NCBI GenBank assembly: GCA_052168355.1
Contig: JBQLZQ010000054.1
Coordinates: 24,097 to 88,096 of the forward strand
DNA from: JBQLZQ01 sp052168355
GTDB taxonomy: Bacteria; Pseudomonadota; Alphaproteobacteria; DSM-16000; Inquilinaceae
DNA length: 64,000 nt
Reading direction: 5' to 3'
Each line of letters begins with the position of its first letter. The first letter of the stretch is position 1. Shown piece by piece: positions 18,934 to 27,518 of this stretch. The position numbers were made by a program, and so were the translations under genes. The notes under the pieces are model-generated. The model did not search any database and had not been told where the DNA came from. It worked only from the letters and a program-made list of their open reading frames with translations.

Positions 18934-20226
18934 ATGTTCGAACGCTATTTCGCGCTGACGGCCCATGGCACGACCGTCCGGATCGAGCTCCTGGCCGGTT
19001 TGACCACCTTTCTCACCATGGCCTATATCATTTTCGTCAACCCGCTGATCCTGGCCAACGCCGGAATGGATCACGGCGCGGTCTTTGTCGCCACCTGCCT
19101 GGCCGCGGCCATCGGCACCCTGATCATGGGGCTTTACGCCAACTACCCGATCGCCCTGGCGCCGGGCATGGGGCTCAACGCCTACTTTACCTACGGTGTG
19201 GTGCTGGGCCTCGGCTATACATGGCAGATCGCCCTGGCGGCGGTATTCCTGTCCGGTCTCATCTTTATCGTCATCAGCGTCCTGCCGATCCGCGAATGGA
19301 TCATCAACGCCATTCCGCGCAGCCTGAAGATGGCGATCTCGGCGGGTATCGGGCTGTTCCTCGGCATCATCGGGCTGCAGAGCGCGGGGATCGTCGTCGA
19401 CAGCCAGGCGACCCTGGTGACGCTGGGCGATGTCACCCAATGGCCGCCGATCCTGGCGACCCTGGGTTTCGTGGCCATGGCCGCGATGGTCGCCCTGCGG
19501 GTCCCGGGCGCCATCATCATCGCCATCCTGGGTGTCACCGTCGTGGGCATCCTGCTCGGCGTGTCGGAGTTCAACGGCATCGTATCCGCGCCCCCCAGCA
19601 TCGCGCCGACCTTTCTGGCCATGGATCTGGGCGGGGCGCTGCAGCTGGGTCTAATCGCCATCATCTTCGCCTTCCTGTTCGTCGATCTGTTCGACACCGC
19701 CGGGACCCTGGTCGGCGTCGCCCATCGCGGCGGCCTTCTGGATGCCCAGGGGCGGCTGCCGCGCCTGCGCCAGGCGCTGATCGCCGATTCGACGGCGACC
19801 GTCGCCGGGGCGGCGCTGGGCACCTCGTCCACCACCAGCTATATCGAAAGCGCCTCGGGCATCAACGCCGGGGGCCGCACCGGTTTGACGGCCGTCACGG
19901 TCGGCGTTCTGTTTCTGCTGGCGCTGGTGTTCTCGCCGCTGGCCACGACCATCCCCGGCTATGCCACGGCCCCGGCCATCGTCTTCGTGGCCTGCCTGAT
20001 GGCCCGCGGCATGGCGGAAATCGACTGGGACGACGTCACCGAATACGCCCCGGCGGTGGTCACGGCTCTGGCCATGCCGCTGACCTATTCGATCGCCCAC
20101 GGCATCGCCTTCGGCTTTATCACCTACGCGGCGATCAAGCTGCTCAGCGGCCGGTTCCGGGACGCCAGCCCCATGGTCCTGGTCCTGGCGGCGCTGTTCG
20201 TGATCAAGTTCGCGGTTTTGGGCTGA
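18934..20226 (+). CDS. Purine permease, NCS2 family AzgA type
   Basis: Predicted proton-coupled transporter of hypoxanthine, guanine or adenine. The 430-residue protein has about twelve membrane segments and the group signature near the N-terminus (GLTTFLTMAYIIFVNPLIL, then NYPIALAPGMGLNAYF), plus FLFVDLFDTAGTLVGV and the block LGTSSTTSYIESASGI in the core. These blocks separate it from the uracil/xanthine branch. ATG at 18934 has GAGAAGGA upstream. It is divergent from the small exported protein; the 133-bp spacer between them is AT-richer than average and presumably carries both promoters, but none is clear enough to place. Confidence 0.9.
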   Translation: MFERYFALTAHGTTVRIELLAGLTTFLTMAYIIFVNPLILANAGMDHGAVFVATCLAAAIGTLIMGLYANYPIALAPGMGLNAYFTYGVVLGLGYTWQIALAAVFLSGLIFIVISVLPIREWIINAIPRSLKMAISAGIGLFLGIIGLQSAGIVVDSQATLVTLGDVTQWPPILATLGFVAMAAMVALRVPGAIIIAILGVTVVGILLGVSEFNGIVSAPPSIAPTFLAMDLGGALQLGLIAIIFAFLFVDLFDTAGTLVGVAHRGGLLDAQGRLPRLRQALIADSTATVAGAALGTSSTTSYIESASGINAGGRTGLTAVTVGVLFLLALVFSPLATTIPGYATAPAIVFVACLMARGMAEIDWDDVTEYAPAVVTALAMPLTYSIAHGIAFGFITYAAIKLLSGRFRDASPMVLVLAALFVIKFAVLG

Positions 20227-20257
20227 CCGGACGGCCGGCACTATTGGACAAGGAGTC

Positions 20258-20294
20258 TGCCCTTTTTTCGACCAATCACGTCAAAAAAAGGGCA
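20258..20294. repeat. Eleven-base perfect inverted repeat downstream of the purine permease
   Basis: TGCCCTTTTTT at 20258-20268 and its exact complement AAAAAAGGGCA at 20284-20294, separated by 15 bases. It lies 32 bp after the permease stop. The stem is half A-T pairs, unlike a classical intrinsic terminator, but the 5' arm gives a T-run after GCCC on the plus strand. It may end permease transcription or bind a protein. Confidence 0.6.
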
Positions 20295-20334
20295 TGACTC
20301 GCACGATTACTTCTAGTACATTCATTTTCCTGCC

Positions 20335-20360
20335 AAAAAAAGACCGCGCCACTAGCGCGG
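20335..20360 (-). terminator. Intrinsic terminator on the minus strand, likely end of the nuo-DUF1467 cluster
   Basis: Read on the minus strand, CCGCGC (20355-20360), loop TAGTG, GCGCGG (20344-20349), then TC and seven T residues (20335-20341). An alternative 7-bp stem uses the GGCGCGG copy at 20359-20365. This is the first classical terminator downstream of DUF1467 on that strand and would close the long transcription unit from nuoA. Confidence 0.7.
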
Positions 20361-20453
20361 CGCGGCCTAAGTTTAGGGAGGAATCGCCACCAGGCGAGTA
20401 ACGAAGGGGACCAACCCTTCGTACCAATTCAGGTTAAAAATAACCGACCTTCA
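20361..20453 (-). ncRNA. Candidate structured RNA: run of stem-loops with a CCTCCC segment
   Basis: Three perfect short hairpins follow one another: TCGCC-ACCA-GGCGA (20384-20397), ACGAAGGG-GACCAA-CCCTTCGT (20401-20422) and GGTTA-AAAA-TAACC (20432-20445). On the minus strand they lie just before the intrinsic terminator at 20335-20360, with a single-stranded TTCCTCCC between. C-rich anti-Shine-Dalgarno-like stretches of this kind occur in trans-acting small RNAs of alphaproteobacteria. It could be a processed 3' untranslated region of the DUF1467 operon or an independent RNA. Strand is inferred from the terminator; the plus strand also has one at 20454-20487. No RNA family was identified. Confidence 0.35.
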
Positions 20454-20552
20454 AGGCAAGCTGTCTTTGCGGCTTGCCTGTCTTTTTGCCGAAAAATAAG
20501 CGTTTCTGCTTACTATCGCGCCAATTGCACTTTCCTGACAGCACAACTGCAT
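20451..20552 (-). CDS. Possible 33-residue peptide with a near-perfect ribosome-binding site
   Basis: A 34-codon frame (stop included) begins at ATG 20550-20552, eight bases after AAAGGAGGT, which is almost fully complementary to the 16S rRNA 3' end. The peptide begins MQLCCQESAIGAIVSRNAYF, has adjacent cysteines at residues 4-5, and ends basic (AKRQASRKDSLP). It lies 55 bp downstream of DUF1467 on the same strand and upstream of the hairpin cluster. No family is recognised. The strong initiation site is the only evidence for translation, and its 3' part overlaps an inverted repeat. Confidence 0.4.
   Translation of the reverse strand: MQLCCQESAIGAIVSRNAYFSAKRQASRKDSLP
20454..20487 (+). terminator. 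Intrinsic terminator on the plus strand
   Basis: AGGCAAGC (20454-20461), a 10-base loop and GCTTGCCT (20472-20479), then GTC and five T residues (20483-20487). It would stop plus-strand transcription coming from the purine permease or from a promoter within this spacer. Confidence 0.6.
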
Positions 20553-20607
20553 ATTTATTGACCTCCTTTGTGGCCGCTCACATCGGGATCCGTTGGACTC
20601 GAGCGTG

Positions 20608-20859
20608 TTATTCGATGCCCTGGACCATCTCGCGAAACGAAAACAGGTTGGCTTCGACGGCGGCAAAGATCAGCGCCGACAGGACAAGGGCCAAAACCGT
20701 GGTCACGGCCAGCTTCAGCCTCATCCGAGGGCGGGTGGGCGCGCCCGGGTCGTTCCCGGCCTCGACCTTCTCGGCGCGGCGGACGCCCCACGGCAAGACC
20801 GCCTGCAGCACGATGAACCAGGCGATAACGAACACCAGAATGGTCGTGGTCACGGTCAT
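20608..20859 (-). CDS. DUF1467 family small membrane protein
   Basis: An 83-residue protein with two membrane helices (TILVFVIAWFIVLQAVLPWGV, about residues 6-26, and LKLAVTTVLALVLSALIFAAV, about 49-69), joined by a short hydrophilic loop. This matches the DUF1467 family found in alphaproteobacteria, usually next to methylmalonyl-CoA epimerase, as here (six bases after mce). Function unknown. Confidence 0.85.
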   Translation of the reverse strand: MTVTTTILVFVIAWFIVLQAVLPWGVRRAEKVEAGNDPGAPTRPRMRLKLAVTTVLALVLSALIFAAVEANLFSFREMVQGIE

Positions 20860-20865
20860 GGCCGG

Positions 20866-21270
20866 CTATTCCTGCTCCAGCTCGACCAGGGTTCCGGCCA
20901 TGTCCTTGGGGTGCAGGAACAGGACCGGTTTGCCATGGGCGCCAATTTTCGGTTGTCCGTCGCCCAGCACGCGCAGGCCCGCGGCCGACGCGGCCTCGCG
21001 CGCGGCGCCGATATCCGGCACCTCGAGACAGAGATGATGCATGCCGCCGTCCGGGTTGCGGTCCAGGAACCGGGCGATGGGCGAGGCTTCGCCCAGGGGG
21101 GCGAGCAGCTCGATCCTAGTGTTTCCCAACTCGACAAAGACGGTGGTCACGCCGTGCTCCGGCTGGTCGACCGCATCGGACACGGTTGCACCCAACGCAT
21201 CGCGATAAAGACGCGTCGCCGCCTCCAGATCCGTCACCGCGATCGCGACATGGTTCAGCCTGCCGATCAT
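20866..21270 (-). CDS. mce: Methylmalonyl-CoA epimerase
   Basis: Interconverts (S)- and (R)-methylmalonyl-CoA in the propionyl-CoA to succinyl-CoA route. The 134-residue protein has the vicinal-oxygen-chelate fold pattern: metal ligand His7 in RLNHVAIAV, the GGMHHLCLEV block with a second ligand, and Glu in GTLVELEQE at the end. ATG at 21268-21270 follows CAGGA. The upstream open frame inside rnj is a shadow. It lies 41 bp downstream of rnj. Confidence 0.93.
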   Translation of the reverse strand: MIGRLNHVAIAVTDLEAATRLYRDALGATVSDAVDQPEHGVTTVFVELGNTRIELLAPLGEASPIARFLDRNPDGGMHHLCLEVPDIGAAREAASAAGLRVLGDGQPKIGAHGKPVLFLHPKDMAGTLVELEQE

Positions 21271-21311
21271 GGGTCCTGCCCCGCTCCCATTTCCTTCTCG
21301 GCCTCTGTCAC

Positions 21312-22976
21312 CTACACACGCACGATATGAACGGTCGTCACGGGCCGCTTGCCATGCCAGGACCGGATGGCCTTGCGCACCGCGCGGCGGGCCGCCTCGC
21401 GCACCGCCTCGTCGTCGTAGCGCTGGGGTTTCGACAATCGCCCCACCGCGTCCCGCACCTCGTCGGAAACATCGGCCTGAGCATCGTCCAAATCGGCCTC
21501 GTCTTCCAGACCCAACAGGGCGACCTGCGGCGATCCGGCCAGCCGCCCGTGGCCGTCCAGGATCACGGTCGCCAGGGCGGCACCGTTGTGGGTCATCTGG
21601 TTGCGCCCTCGGATGGCGCCGCTGTCCAACCGGATCAGCCGGTGCCCGTCGCGGGCCAGGCGCCCGGACATGACCTCTCCCACGGTTTCCGCCGGCCCGG
21701 GCGCCAGGCGTATGACCGCGCCGTCGTGGGGAATCACCACTTCGGGCACCTGGCAGGCGCGGGCCAGCTGGGCATGGGCCCGCAGATGGCGCGCCTCGCC
21801 ATGGACCGGTATCGAGATACGCGGCCGCAGCCACTGGTACAGATCGGTCAGATCGTCCTGACCGGGGTGCCCGGATACATGGATCGGCGCGTCGTCGGGC
21901 GTCACCAACTTAACCCCGCTCTCGACCAGCTGGTTCTGCACCCGGATGATCGCCTTTTCGTTGCCGGGGATCTCCCGCGCCGAGAAAAAGACGGTGTCGT
22001 CGCGGTCCAGCACGATGTTGGGATGGTCGCCGCGGGCGATCCGGGACAGGGCCGATCGCGGCTCCCCCTGGCTGCCGGTGCAGATCATGACGATTTTGTC
22101 GCGCGGCAGAAAACCGGCATCGGCTTCCGTCACGAACGGCTCCGGCGGGTTCAGGTACCCCGTCTCCCGCGCCGCCTCGTGGATGCGCCACAGCGACCGG
22201 CCGATCAAGGCGCAGTGCCGGCCGTTGGCGTGCGCCGCCTCGGCGACGGAGTGCAGCCGCGCCACGTTGGTCGAGAAGCAGGTGACCGCGACGCGGTTCT
22301 TCTCCTTGGCGATGGCCGCCGTCAGGGCGACGCGGACATCCGCCTCGGACCCGGTCCGGCCGGGCTCCAGGGCGTTGGTGCTGTCGCACACCAGGGCCAG
22401 CACGCCTTCCCGCCCGACCCGTTGCAGCGCGGCGATGTCGGTGGGTTCGCCCACCAGCGGCTGCGGATCCAGCTTCCAGTCCCCGGAATGCACGACCACG
22501 CCGTGCCGCGTGCGGATGACCAGGGCATTCGGCTCGGGGATCGAATGGGTCATGGTGATGTATTCGAGCCCGAACGGCCCCAGATCGAACCGCCCGGACA
22601 GAGGGATCTCCACGATCTTCACCTGGTCGGCGAAATCGGTCTCCGCCAGTTTGCGGCGCAGGAATGCCGCGGTGAAGGGCGTCGCGTAGATCGGACACTC
22701 CAACCGCTGCCACAGATAGGGGATCGCGCCGAAATGATCCTCGTGGCCGTGGGTCAGGACCAGTCCGACCAGATCGTCCTTCCGGTCTTCGATAAAGGCG
22801 GGATCGGGCATCACGATGTCGATCCCAGGCATGGTGTCGTCGCCGAAACTGATGCCGAAGTCGACCATCAGCCACTTGCCGTCCAGGCCATAGAGGCTGA
22901 GATTCATGCCGATTTCGCCGGTTCCGCCGAGCGGCACGAAGCAAAGGGCGTCGTCCGCCCCGTTCATTGATGTCAT
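21312..22976 (-). CDS. rnj: Ribonuclease J
   Basis: Metallo-beta-lactamase-fold ribonuclease of the beta-CASP group; RNase J has 5' exonuclease and endonuclease activity in RNA maturation and decay. The 554-residue protein has LTHGHEDHFGAIPYL (zinc ligands), VHSGDWKLDP, the beta-CASP blocks CFSTNVARLHSVAEAA and MICTGSQGEPRSAL, and HVSGHPGQDDL. The C-terminal domain has the length expected for RNase J. Its ATG overlaps the coaX stop by four bases (ATGA), so the two are probably coupled. Confidence 0.93.
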   Translation of the reverse strand: MTSMNGADDALCFVPLGGTGEIGMNLSLYGLDGKWLMVDFGISFGDDTMPGIDIVMPDPAFIEDRKDDLVGLVLTHGHEDHFGAIPYLWQRLECPIYATPFTAAFLRRKLAETDFADQVKIVEIPLSGRFDLGPFGLEYITMTHSIPEPNALVIRTRHGVVVHSGDWKLDPQPLVGEPTDIAALQRVGREGVLALVCDSTNALEPGRTGSEADVRVALTAAIAKEKNRVAVTCFSTNVARLHSVAEAAHANGRHCALIGRSLWRIHEAARETGYLNPPEPFVTEADAGFLPRDKIVMICTGSQGEPRSALSRIARGDHPNIVLDRDDTVFFSAREIPGNEKAIIRVQNQLVESGVKLVTPDDAPIHVSGHPGQDDLTDLYQWLRPRISIPVHGEARHLRAHAQLARACQVPEVVIPHDGAVIRLAPGPAETVGEVMSGRLARDGHRLIRLDSGAIRGRNQMTHNGAALATVILDGHGRLAGSPQVALLGLEDEADLDDAQADVSDEVRDAVGRLSKPQRYDDEAVREAARRAVRKAIRSWHGKRPVTTVHIVRV

Positions 22977-23746
22977 GAGGTGTGATTGCGCCGAAAAATG
23001 AGAAGGAGACCGCGGAGCGTAATGTCCGGATCGGTGTGGTGGATCATATCGGTGGCCGCGGCGAAATTGTCCACCACGCCCCCGGTGGCGATCACCGTCA
23101 TGGGCGACCCGTACTCCTCCATGATGCGGCGCAAGAGCCCCTCGATCAGCCCGACATAGCCCCAGAAGATGCCCGACTTCATGGCCCCCACGGTGCCCTT
23201 GCCGATCACCCGGTCGGGCCGGACGATGTCGACCTTCGGCAGCTTGGCGGCGTTGCGGTGCAGGGCGTCGAGCGAGGCGGCCGGGCCGGGCGCGATGACG
23301 CCGCCGCAATAATGGCCGTCGCCGTCGACGATATCGAAGGTGGTGGCGGTGCCGATATCGACGACGATCAGCGGCGGCGGATAGACGGCCCGTGCCGACA
23401 CCACGTTGACCAGCCGGTCGGAGCCGACCTCTGCCGGGTTGTCGATCCGCACCTCAACCCCCAGATCGACGCCCGGCGCGCCCACGACCATGGGGTCGCA
23501 CCCGAAATGCTCGCGGCACAGGATCAGCAGGTTGAAGGTTGCGGCGGGCACCACGCTGGCCAGGATGGCATGGTGAATGGCGCCCGGATCGAGGCCGCGC
23601 ATCTTCATCAGGGCGATCAGCCAGACGGCGTAATCGTCGCCGGTACGCCGCCCGTCGGTGGCCATGCGCCACATCCCCTGCTTGCGGTCGCCGTCATAGA
23701 CCGCAAAGACGATGTTGGTGTTGCCGGCGTCGATGGCGAGCAGCAT
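22973..23746 (-). CDS. coaX: Type III pantothenate kinase
   Basis: Catalyses the first step of coenzyme A synthesis. Family features in 257 residues: N-terminal phosphate loop MLLAIDAGNTNIVFAVYDG, GSDRLVNVVSA, the phosphate-2 block VVDIGTATTFDIVD, and YCGGVIAPG. This class is feedback-resistant to CoA and needs a monovalent cation in characterised members. The ATG overlaps the birA stop by one base (TGATG). Position between birA and rnj is standard in this group. Confidence 0.95.
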   Translation of the reverse strand: MLLAIDAGNTNIVFAVYDGDRKQGMWRMATDGRRTGDDYAVWLIALMKMRGLDPGAIHHAILASVVPAATFNLLILCREHFGCDPMVVGAPGVDLGVEVRIDNPAEVGSDRLVNVVSARAVYPPPLIVVDIGTATTFDIVDGDGHYCGGVIAPGPAASLDALHRNAAKLPKVDIVRPDRVIGKGTVGAMKSGIFWGYVGLIEGLLRRIMEEYGSPMTVIATGGVVDNFAAATDMIHHTDPDITLRGLLLIFRRNHTS

Positions 23747-24516
23747 CACGCACCCCCGAAAAAAACGTCGCCGGCGACGATATGCTGCCGCGACCCGTCG
23801 GCCAGCCCCAGGATCAGAGCGCCGTTTCGATCGATACCGTCGAAACGGCCGGCTCTGGTTTCCGTGTCGAGACGCACCAGGATCGGCTGGCCGACGCCCG
23901 CCGCCCGATCCAGCCAGGCGGCCCGGATCGGACCGAACCCCTCGTCCCGCCAGCGGGTCAGCCAAGTGTCGAGCGCGGCCAGATAGGCCGTCAGCAGTGC
24001 ATCGACCGTCAGATCACGACCAGCGGCCGCCAGGGAGACGGCGGGCCGTTCGACGTCGTCCGGATGATGGGCGATGTTGACGCCAACACCGGCCACCACC
24101 CAATCCACCCCTCCATCCGGTGCCAGGGCGGATTCCAGCAATATGCCGGCCAGCTTGGCATCGCCGATAAGCAGATCGTTCGGCCATTTGAGGCGCACCG
24201 GCAAGTCCGGCGCCAGCCGGGTCAGCGCTTCGGCCATGGCCACCGCGACAACGAAGGAAAGCTGGCCGGCCGCGGCGCCGGCGCACGCCGGCTTGAGGAT
24301 CACCGAGGCATGGAGATTCCCAGCCGGCGATACCCACGGGCGACCCCGGCGGCCCCGGCCGGCGCTTTGCCGTTCGGTCACGATCACCGTGCCGTGGGCC
24401 GCATGGGGGGCGCGGTCCCGCGCCTCCTCGTTGGTGCTGCCGATGGTCGCAAACCGGAGCACCCGCCAGCCGTCCGGAACCGTGATCTCCCGGTCCAGGG
24501 CCGGCGCGGCGCTCAT
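23746..24516 (-). CDS. birA: Biotin--[acetyl-CoA-carboxylase] ligase, ligase-only form
   Basis: Attaches biotin to the carboxyl carrier protein. The 256-residue protein starts directly with the catalytic domain (FATIGSTNEEARDRA), followed by the biotin-binding loop GRGRRGRPWVSPAGNLHAS and KWPNDLLIGDAKLAGILLES. There is no N-terminal helix-turn-helix, so it is not expected to be a transcriptional repressor of biotin genes. It follows nuoN by 12 bp. Confidence 0.94.
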   Translation of the reverse strand: MSAAPALDREITVPDGWRVLRFATIGSTNEEARDRAPHAAHGTVIVTERQSAGRGRRGRPWVSPAGNLHASVILKPACAGAAAGQLSFVVAVAMAEALTRLAPDLPVRLKWPNDLLIGDAKLAGILLESALAPDGGVDWVVAGVGVNIAHHPDDVERPAVSLAAAGRDLTVDALLTAYLAALDTWLTRWRDEGFGPIRAAWLDRAAGVGQPILVRLDTETRAGRFDGIDRNGALILGLADGSRQHIVAGDVFFGGA

Positions 24517-24528
24517 CGGGCCACGACC

Positions 24529-25971
24529 CTAGCCGGTGAACAGGGAGGCGGCGGCCCGGGTCGCCGCCGCGACGATCGGCGCGGGGAAAACGAAGAACAG
24601 CAGGGTGAACAGCCCCGTCACGGTCAAAATGGCCGCCATGCCGCCGCCGATGGGCCGGTCCAGCGTTTCCAGAGGTTCGTCGAAATACATCAGCTTGACG
24701 ATGCGCAGATAGTAGTAAGCCGACACCACGCTGGTCAGGACTCCGATCACCGCCAGCGTGTAGAGCTCGGCCTCGATCGCCGCCAGGAATACATACAGCT
24801 TGGCGAAGAACCCGGCGAGCGGCGGGATACCGGCCATGGAGAACATGAAGATGGCCAGGGCCAGGGCCATCATCGGATGGGTGCGGCTGAGCCCCGAGAG
24901 ATCGGAGATGCCCTCGACCATGCGCCCGTTGACCTTCATGCACAGGATGCAGGCGAAGGTGCCGATGTTCATGGCCAGATAGATGACCAGATAGATGGCC
25001 ACGCCGCGCACGCCTTCCGGCGTCCCGGCCGCCAGACCGACCAGGGCATAGCCGACATGGCCGATGGACGAATAGGCCATCAGCCGTTTGATGTTGCCCT
25101 GGTTGATGGCGGCGAAGGCGGCCAGCGCCATCGACAGGATGGAGGTGACAATGATGATCTGCTGCCACTGGTTCACCAGATCGCCGAAGGGGCCGATCAG
25201 GACGCGCGTGAACAGGGCCATGGCCGCGATCTTCGGCGCCACCGCGAAGAACGCGGTGACCGGCGTGGGCGCGCCCTCATAGACGTCCGGCGTCCACATA
25301 TGGAACGGCACGGCCGAGATCTTGAAGGCCAGACCGGCGGCGACAAAGGTGATGCCGATGATCAAGCCCACCGGCGGGCTGGCGTCGTTGGCGAACACGG
25401 CGGCCAGGGCCTCGAAGCTGGTCGACCCGGCAAAGCCGTAGACCATGGATGCGCCGTACAGCAGCATGCCCGACGACAGGGCGCCCAGAACGAAGTATTT
25501 CAGCCCGGCCTCCGACGACCGGACCGTCTCGCGCCGAAACGCCGCCACGACATAGAGCGACAGGCTTTGCAGTTCCAACCCGACATAAAGCGAGATCATG
25601 TCGTTGGCGCTGATCATCATCATCATGCCGAGCGTGGCGAACAGGAACAGCACCGGGTATTCCGGCCGGCTCATCTGTTCCCGCTCGATGTAGCCGACCG
25701 ACAGCATCACCGCCAGCGACGACCCCAGCAGCACCAGGGTTTTCATGAAGACGGCGAAGCCATCGACGATGAACAGCCCGTTGAAGGTCACATCGGCCTC
25801 GGCCACGAACCAGACCAACAGGGCCGCCACCGCGAACGAGGCGACCGTCAACGTCGAGACCAGGCGGGTCGAGCCGTCGCCGCGGAACACGCCGATCATC
25901 AGCAGGACCATACCGGCGACGGCCAGGAAGATTTCCGGCAGGGCCGGCATCAGGTCGGGGAACTCGCCCAT
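24529..25971 (-). CDS. nuoN: NADH-quinone oxidoreductase subunit N
   Basis: Antiporter-like proton-pumping subunit of complex I, 480 residues, about fourteen membrane helices. Visible: SANDMISLYVGLELQSLSLYV with the conserved Glu, AFKISAVPFHMWTPDVYEGAPTPVTAF, and INQGNIKRLMAYSSIGHVGYAL. ATG at 25969-25971 has GGAAG four bases upstream. Last nuo gene of the cluster, 10 bp after nuoM. Confidence 0.95.
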   Translation of the reverse strand: MGEFPDLMPALPEIFLAVAGMVLLMIGVFRGDGSTRLVSTLTVASFAVAALLVWFVAEADVTFNGLFIVDGFAVFMKTLVLLGSSLAVMLSVGYIEREQMSRPEYPVLFLFATLGMMMMISANDMISLYVGLELQSLSLYVVAAFRRETVRSSEAGLKYFVLGALSSGMLLYGASMVYGFAGSTSFEALAAVFANDASPPVGLIIGITFVAAGLAFKISAVPFHMWTPDVYEGAPTPVTAFFAVAPKIAAMALFTRVLIGPFGDLVNQWQQIIIVTSILSMALAAFAAINQGNIKRLMAYSSIGHVGYALVGLAAGTPEGVRGVAIYLVIYLAMNIGTFACILCMKVNGRMVEGISDLSGLSRTHPMMALALAIFMFSMAGIPPLAGFFAKLYVFLAAIEAELYTLAVIGVLTSVVSAYYYLRIVKLMYFDEPLETLDRPIGGGMAAILTVTGLFTLLFFVFPAPIVAAATRAAASLFTG

Positions 25972-25981
25972 GTCGCTTCCC

Positions 25982-27502
25982 CTAACGACCGGCGATGGCA
26001 GGGGCATCGGCCCGCGCCAGCGCCAGCTGGTAGTTGTCAATGAGATTGTCCACGGAGACGGCCATGACGTCGATGAAGCTGGACGGGTACAGACCCATCC
26101 AGAACACCAGCAGGATCAGCGGCGCGAACACCGCCACCTCCCGCGGCCGCAGATCGGTCAACGCCTTGAGATCCTCTTTCTCCAGGGGGCCAAAAACGAC
26201 GCGCCGATACAGCCACAGCATGTAGGCGGCTCCCAGGACGATACCGGTGGACCCCAGAACGCCGACCCAGGTGTTGACCTGGAAGGCGCCGACCAGGCTC
26301 AGGAACTCGCCTACGAAGCCGCTGGTACCGGGCAGACCGACCGACGCCAGGGTGAAGATCATAAAGGCGAAGGCGTATTTGGGCATGTTGTTGACCAGCC
26401 CGCCATAGCGGTCGATACGCCGTGTGTGCAGCCGGTCGTAGACGACGCCGACGCACAGGAACAGGGCCGCCGACACGATACCGTGGCTGAGCATCTGGTA
26501 GATCGACCCCTGGATGCCCTGCACCGTCAGGGTGAACATGCCGATTGTGACCACCCCCATATGGGCGATGGAGGAATAGGCGATCAGCTTCTTCATGTCC
26601 TCCTGAGCCAGCGCCACCAGGGACGTGTAGATGATGGCGACGACGCTGAGCGCATAGACCAGCGGCGTGAAGAAGTCCGTCGCCTCGGGCAGCATGGGGA
26701 TGGAAAAGCGCAGGAACCCGTAGCCGCCCATCTTGAGCAACACGCCGGCCAGGATCACCGACCCCGCCGTCGGCGCCTCGACATGGGCGTCGGGCAGCCA
26801 GGTGTGGACCGGCCACATCGGCACCTTGACGGCGAACGAGGCGAACAGCGCCAGCCACAGCCAGATCTGCATGCCGTAGGGGAAGTCGGTCGCCAGCAGG
26901 GTGGGAATATCGGTGGTGCCGGCCTGCAGGTACATGGCCAGCAGCGCCAGCAGCATCAGCACCGACCCCAGCAGGGTGAACAGGAAGAATTTGAAGGCGG
27001 CGTAGACCCGCCGCTCGCTGCCGCCCCAGATGCCGATGATGACGAACATCGGGATCAGCACGCCTTCGAAAAAGACGTAGAACAGCACATAGTCGAGGGC
27101 GCAAAACATCCCGACCATCATGGTTTCCAGGATCAGGAAGGAGATCATGTACTCCTTCACCCGATCGCGGATGCTGTCCCAGCTGGCCAGGATACAGATC
27201 GGCATCAGCAGGGTCGACAGCAGCACGAACATCATCGAGATGCCGTCGACGCCCATCTGATAGGAAATGCCGAGTTCGGGAAACCACTCGATCTGCTCGA
27301 CGAACTGGAAGTCGGCCGTGCCCCGGTCGAACCCGAACCACAGATACAGCGACAGGCCGAAGGTGATGACCGTAGTCCACAAGGCCGTCCAGCGAGAATT
27401 GCGGGCCACGACCTCCTTGGGGCCGCGCGCCAGCAGGAACAGCAACAGCGCTCCGAACAGCGGCAGAAAGGTGATCAGGGAAAGGATGGGAAGAGTGGCC
27501 AT
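25982..27502 (-). CDS. nuoM: NADH-quinone oxidoreductase subunit M
   Basis: Antiporter-like proton channel subunit of complex I, 506 residues. It has YVFFEGVLIPMFVIIGIWGG with the key Glu, VKVPMWPVHTWLPDAHVEAPTAGSVILAG containing the central Lys and the family signature, and QEDMKKLIAYSSIAHMG. It lies 16 bp after nuoL. Confidence 0.96.
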   Translation of the reverse strand: MATLPILSLITFLPLFGALLLFLLARGPKEVVARNSRWTALWTTVITFGLSLYLWFGFDRGTADFQFVEQIEWFPELGISYQMGVDGISMMFVLLSTLLMPICILASWDSIRDRVKEYMISFLILETMMVGMFCALDYVLFYVFFEGVLIPMFVIIGIWGGSERRVYAAFKFFLFTLLGSVLMLLALLAMYLQAGTTDIPTLLATDFPYGMQIWLWLALFASFAVKVPMWPVHTWLPDAHVEAPTAGSVILAGVLLKMGGYGFLRFSIPMLPEATDFFTPLVYALSVVAIIYTSLVALAQEDMKKLIAYSSIAHMGVVTIGMFTLTVQGIQGSIYQMLSHGIVSAALFLCVGVVYDRLHTRRIDRYGGLVNNMPKYAFAFMIFTLASVGLPGTSGFVGEFLSLVGAFQVNTWVGVLGSTGIVLGAAYMLWLYRRVVFGPLEKEDLKALTDLRPREVAVFAPLILLVFWMGLYPSSFIDVMAVSVDNLIDNYQLALARADAPAIAGR

Positions 27503-27518
27503 GGGGGAGTCCGGATCC

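Noticed and set aside
20361..20453. CRISPR-like array from the repeated hairpins
   Set aside because: The stems differ in sequence and length and there is no regular repeat-spacer pattern.
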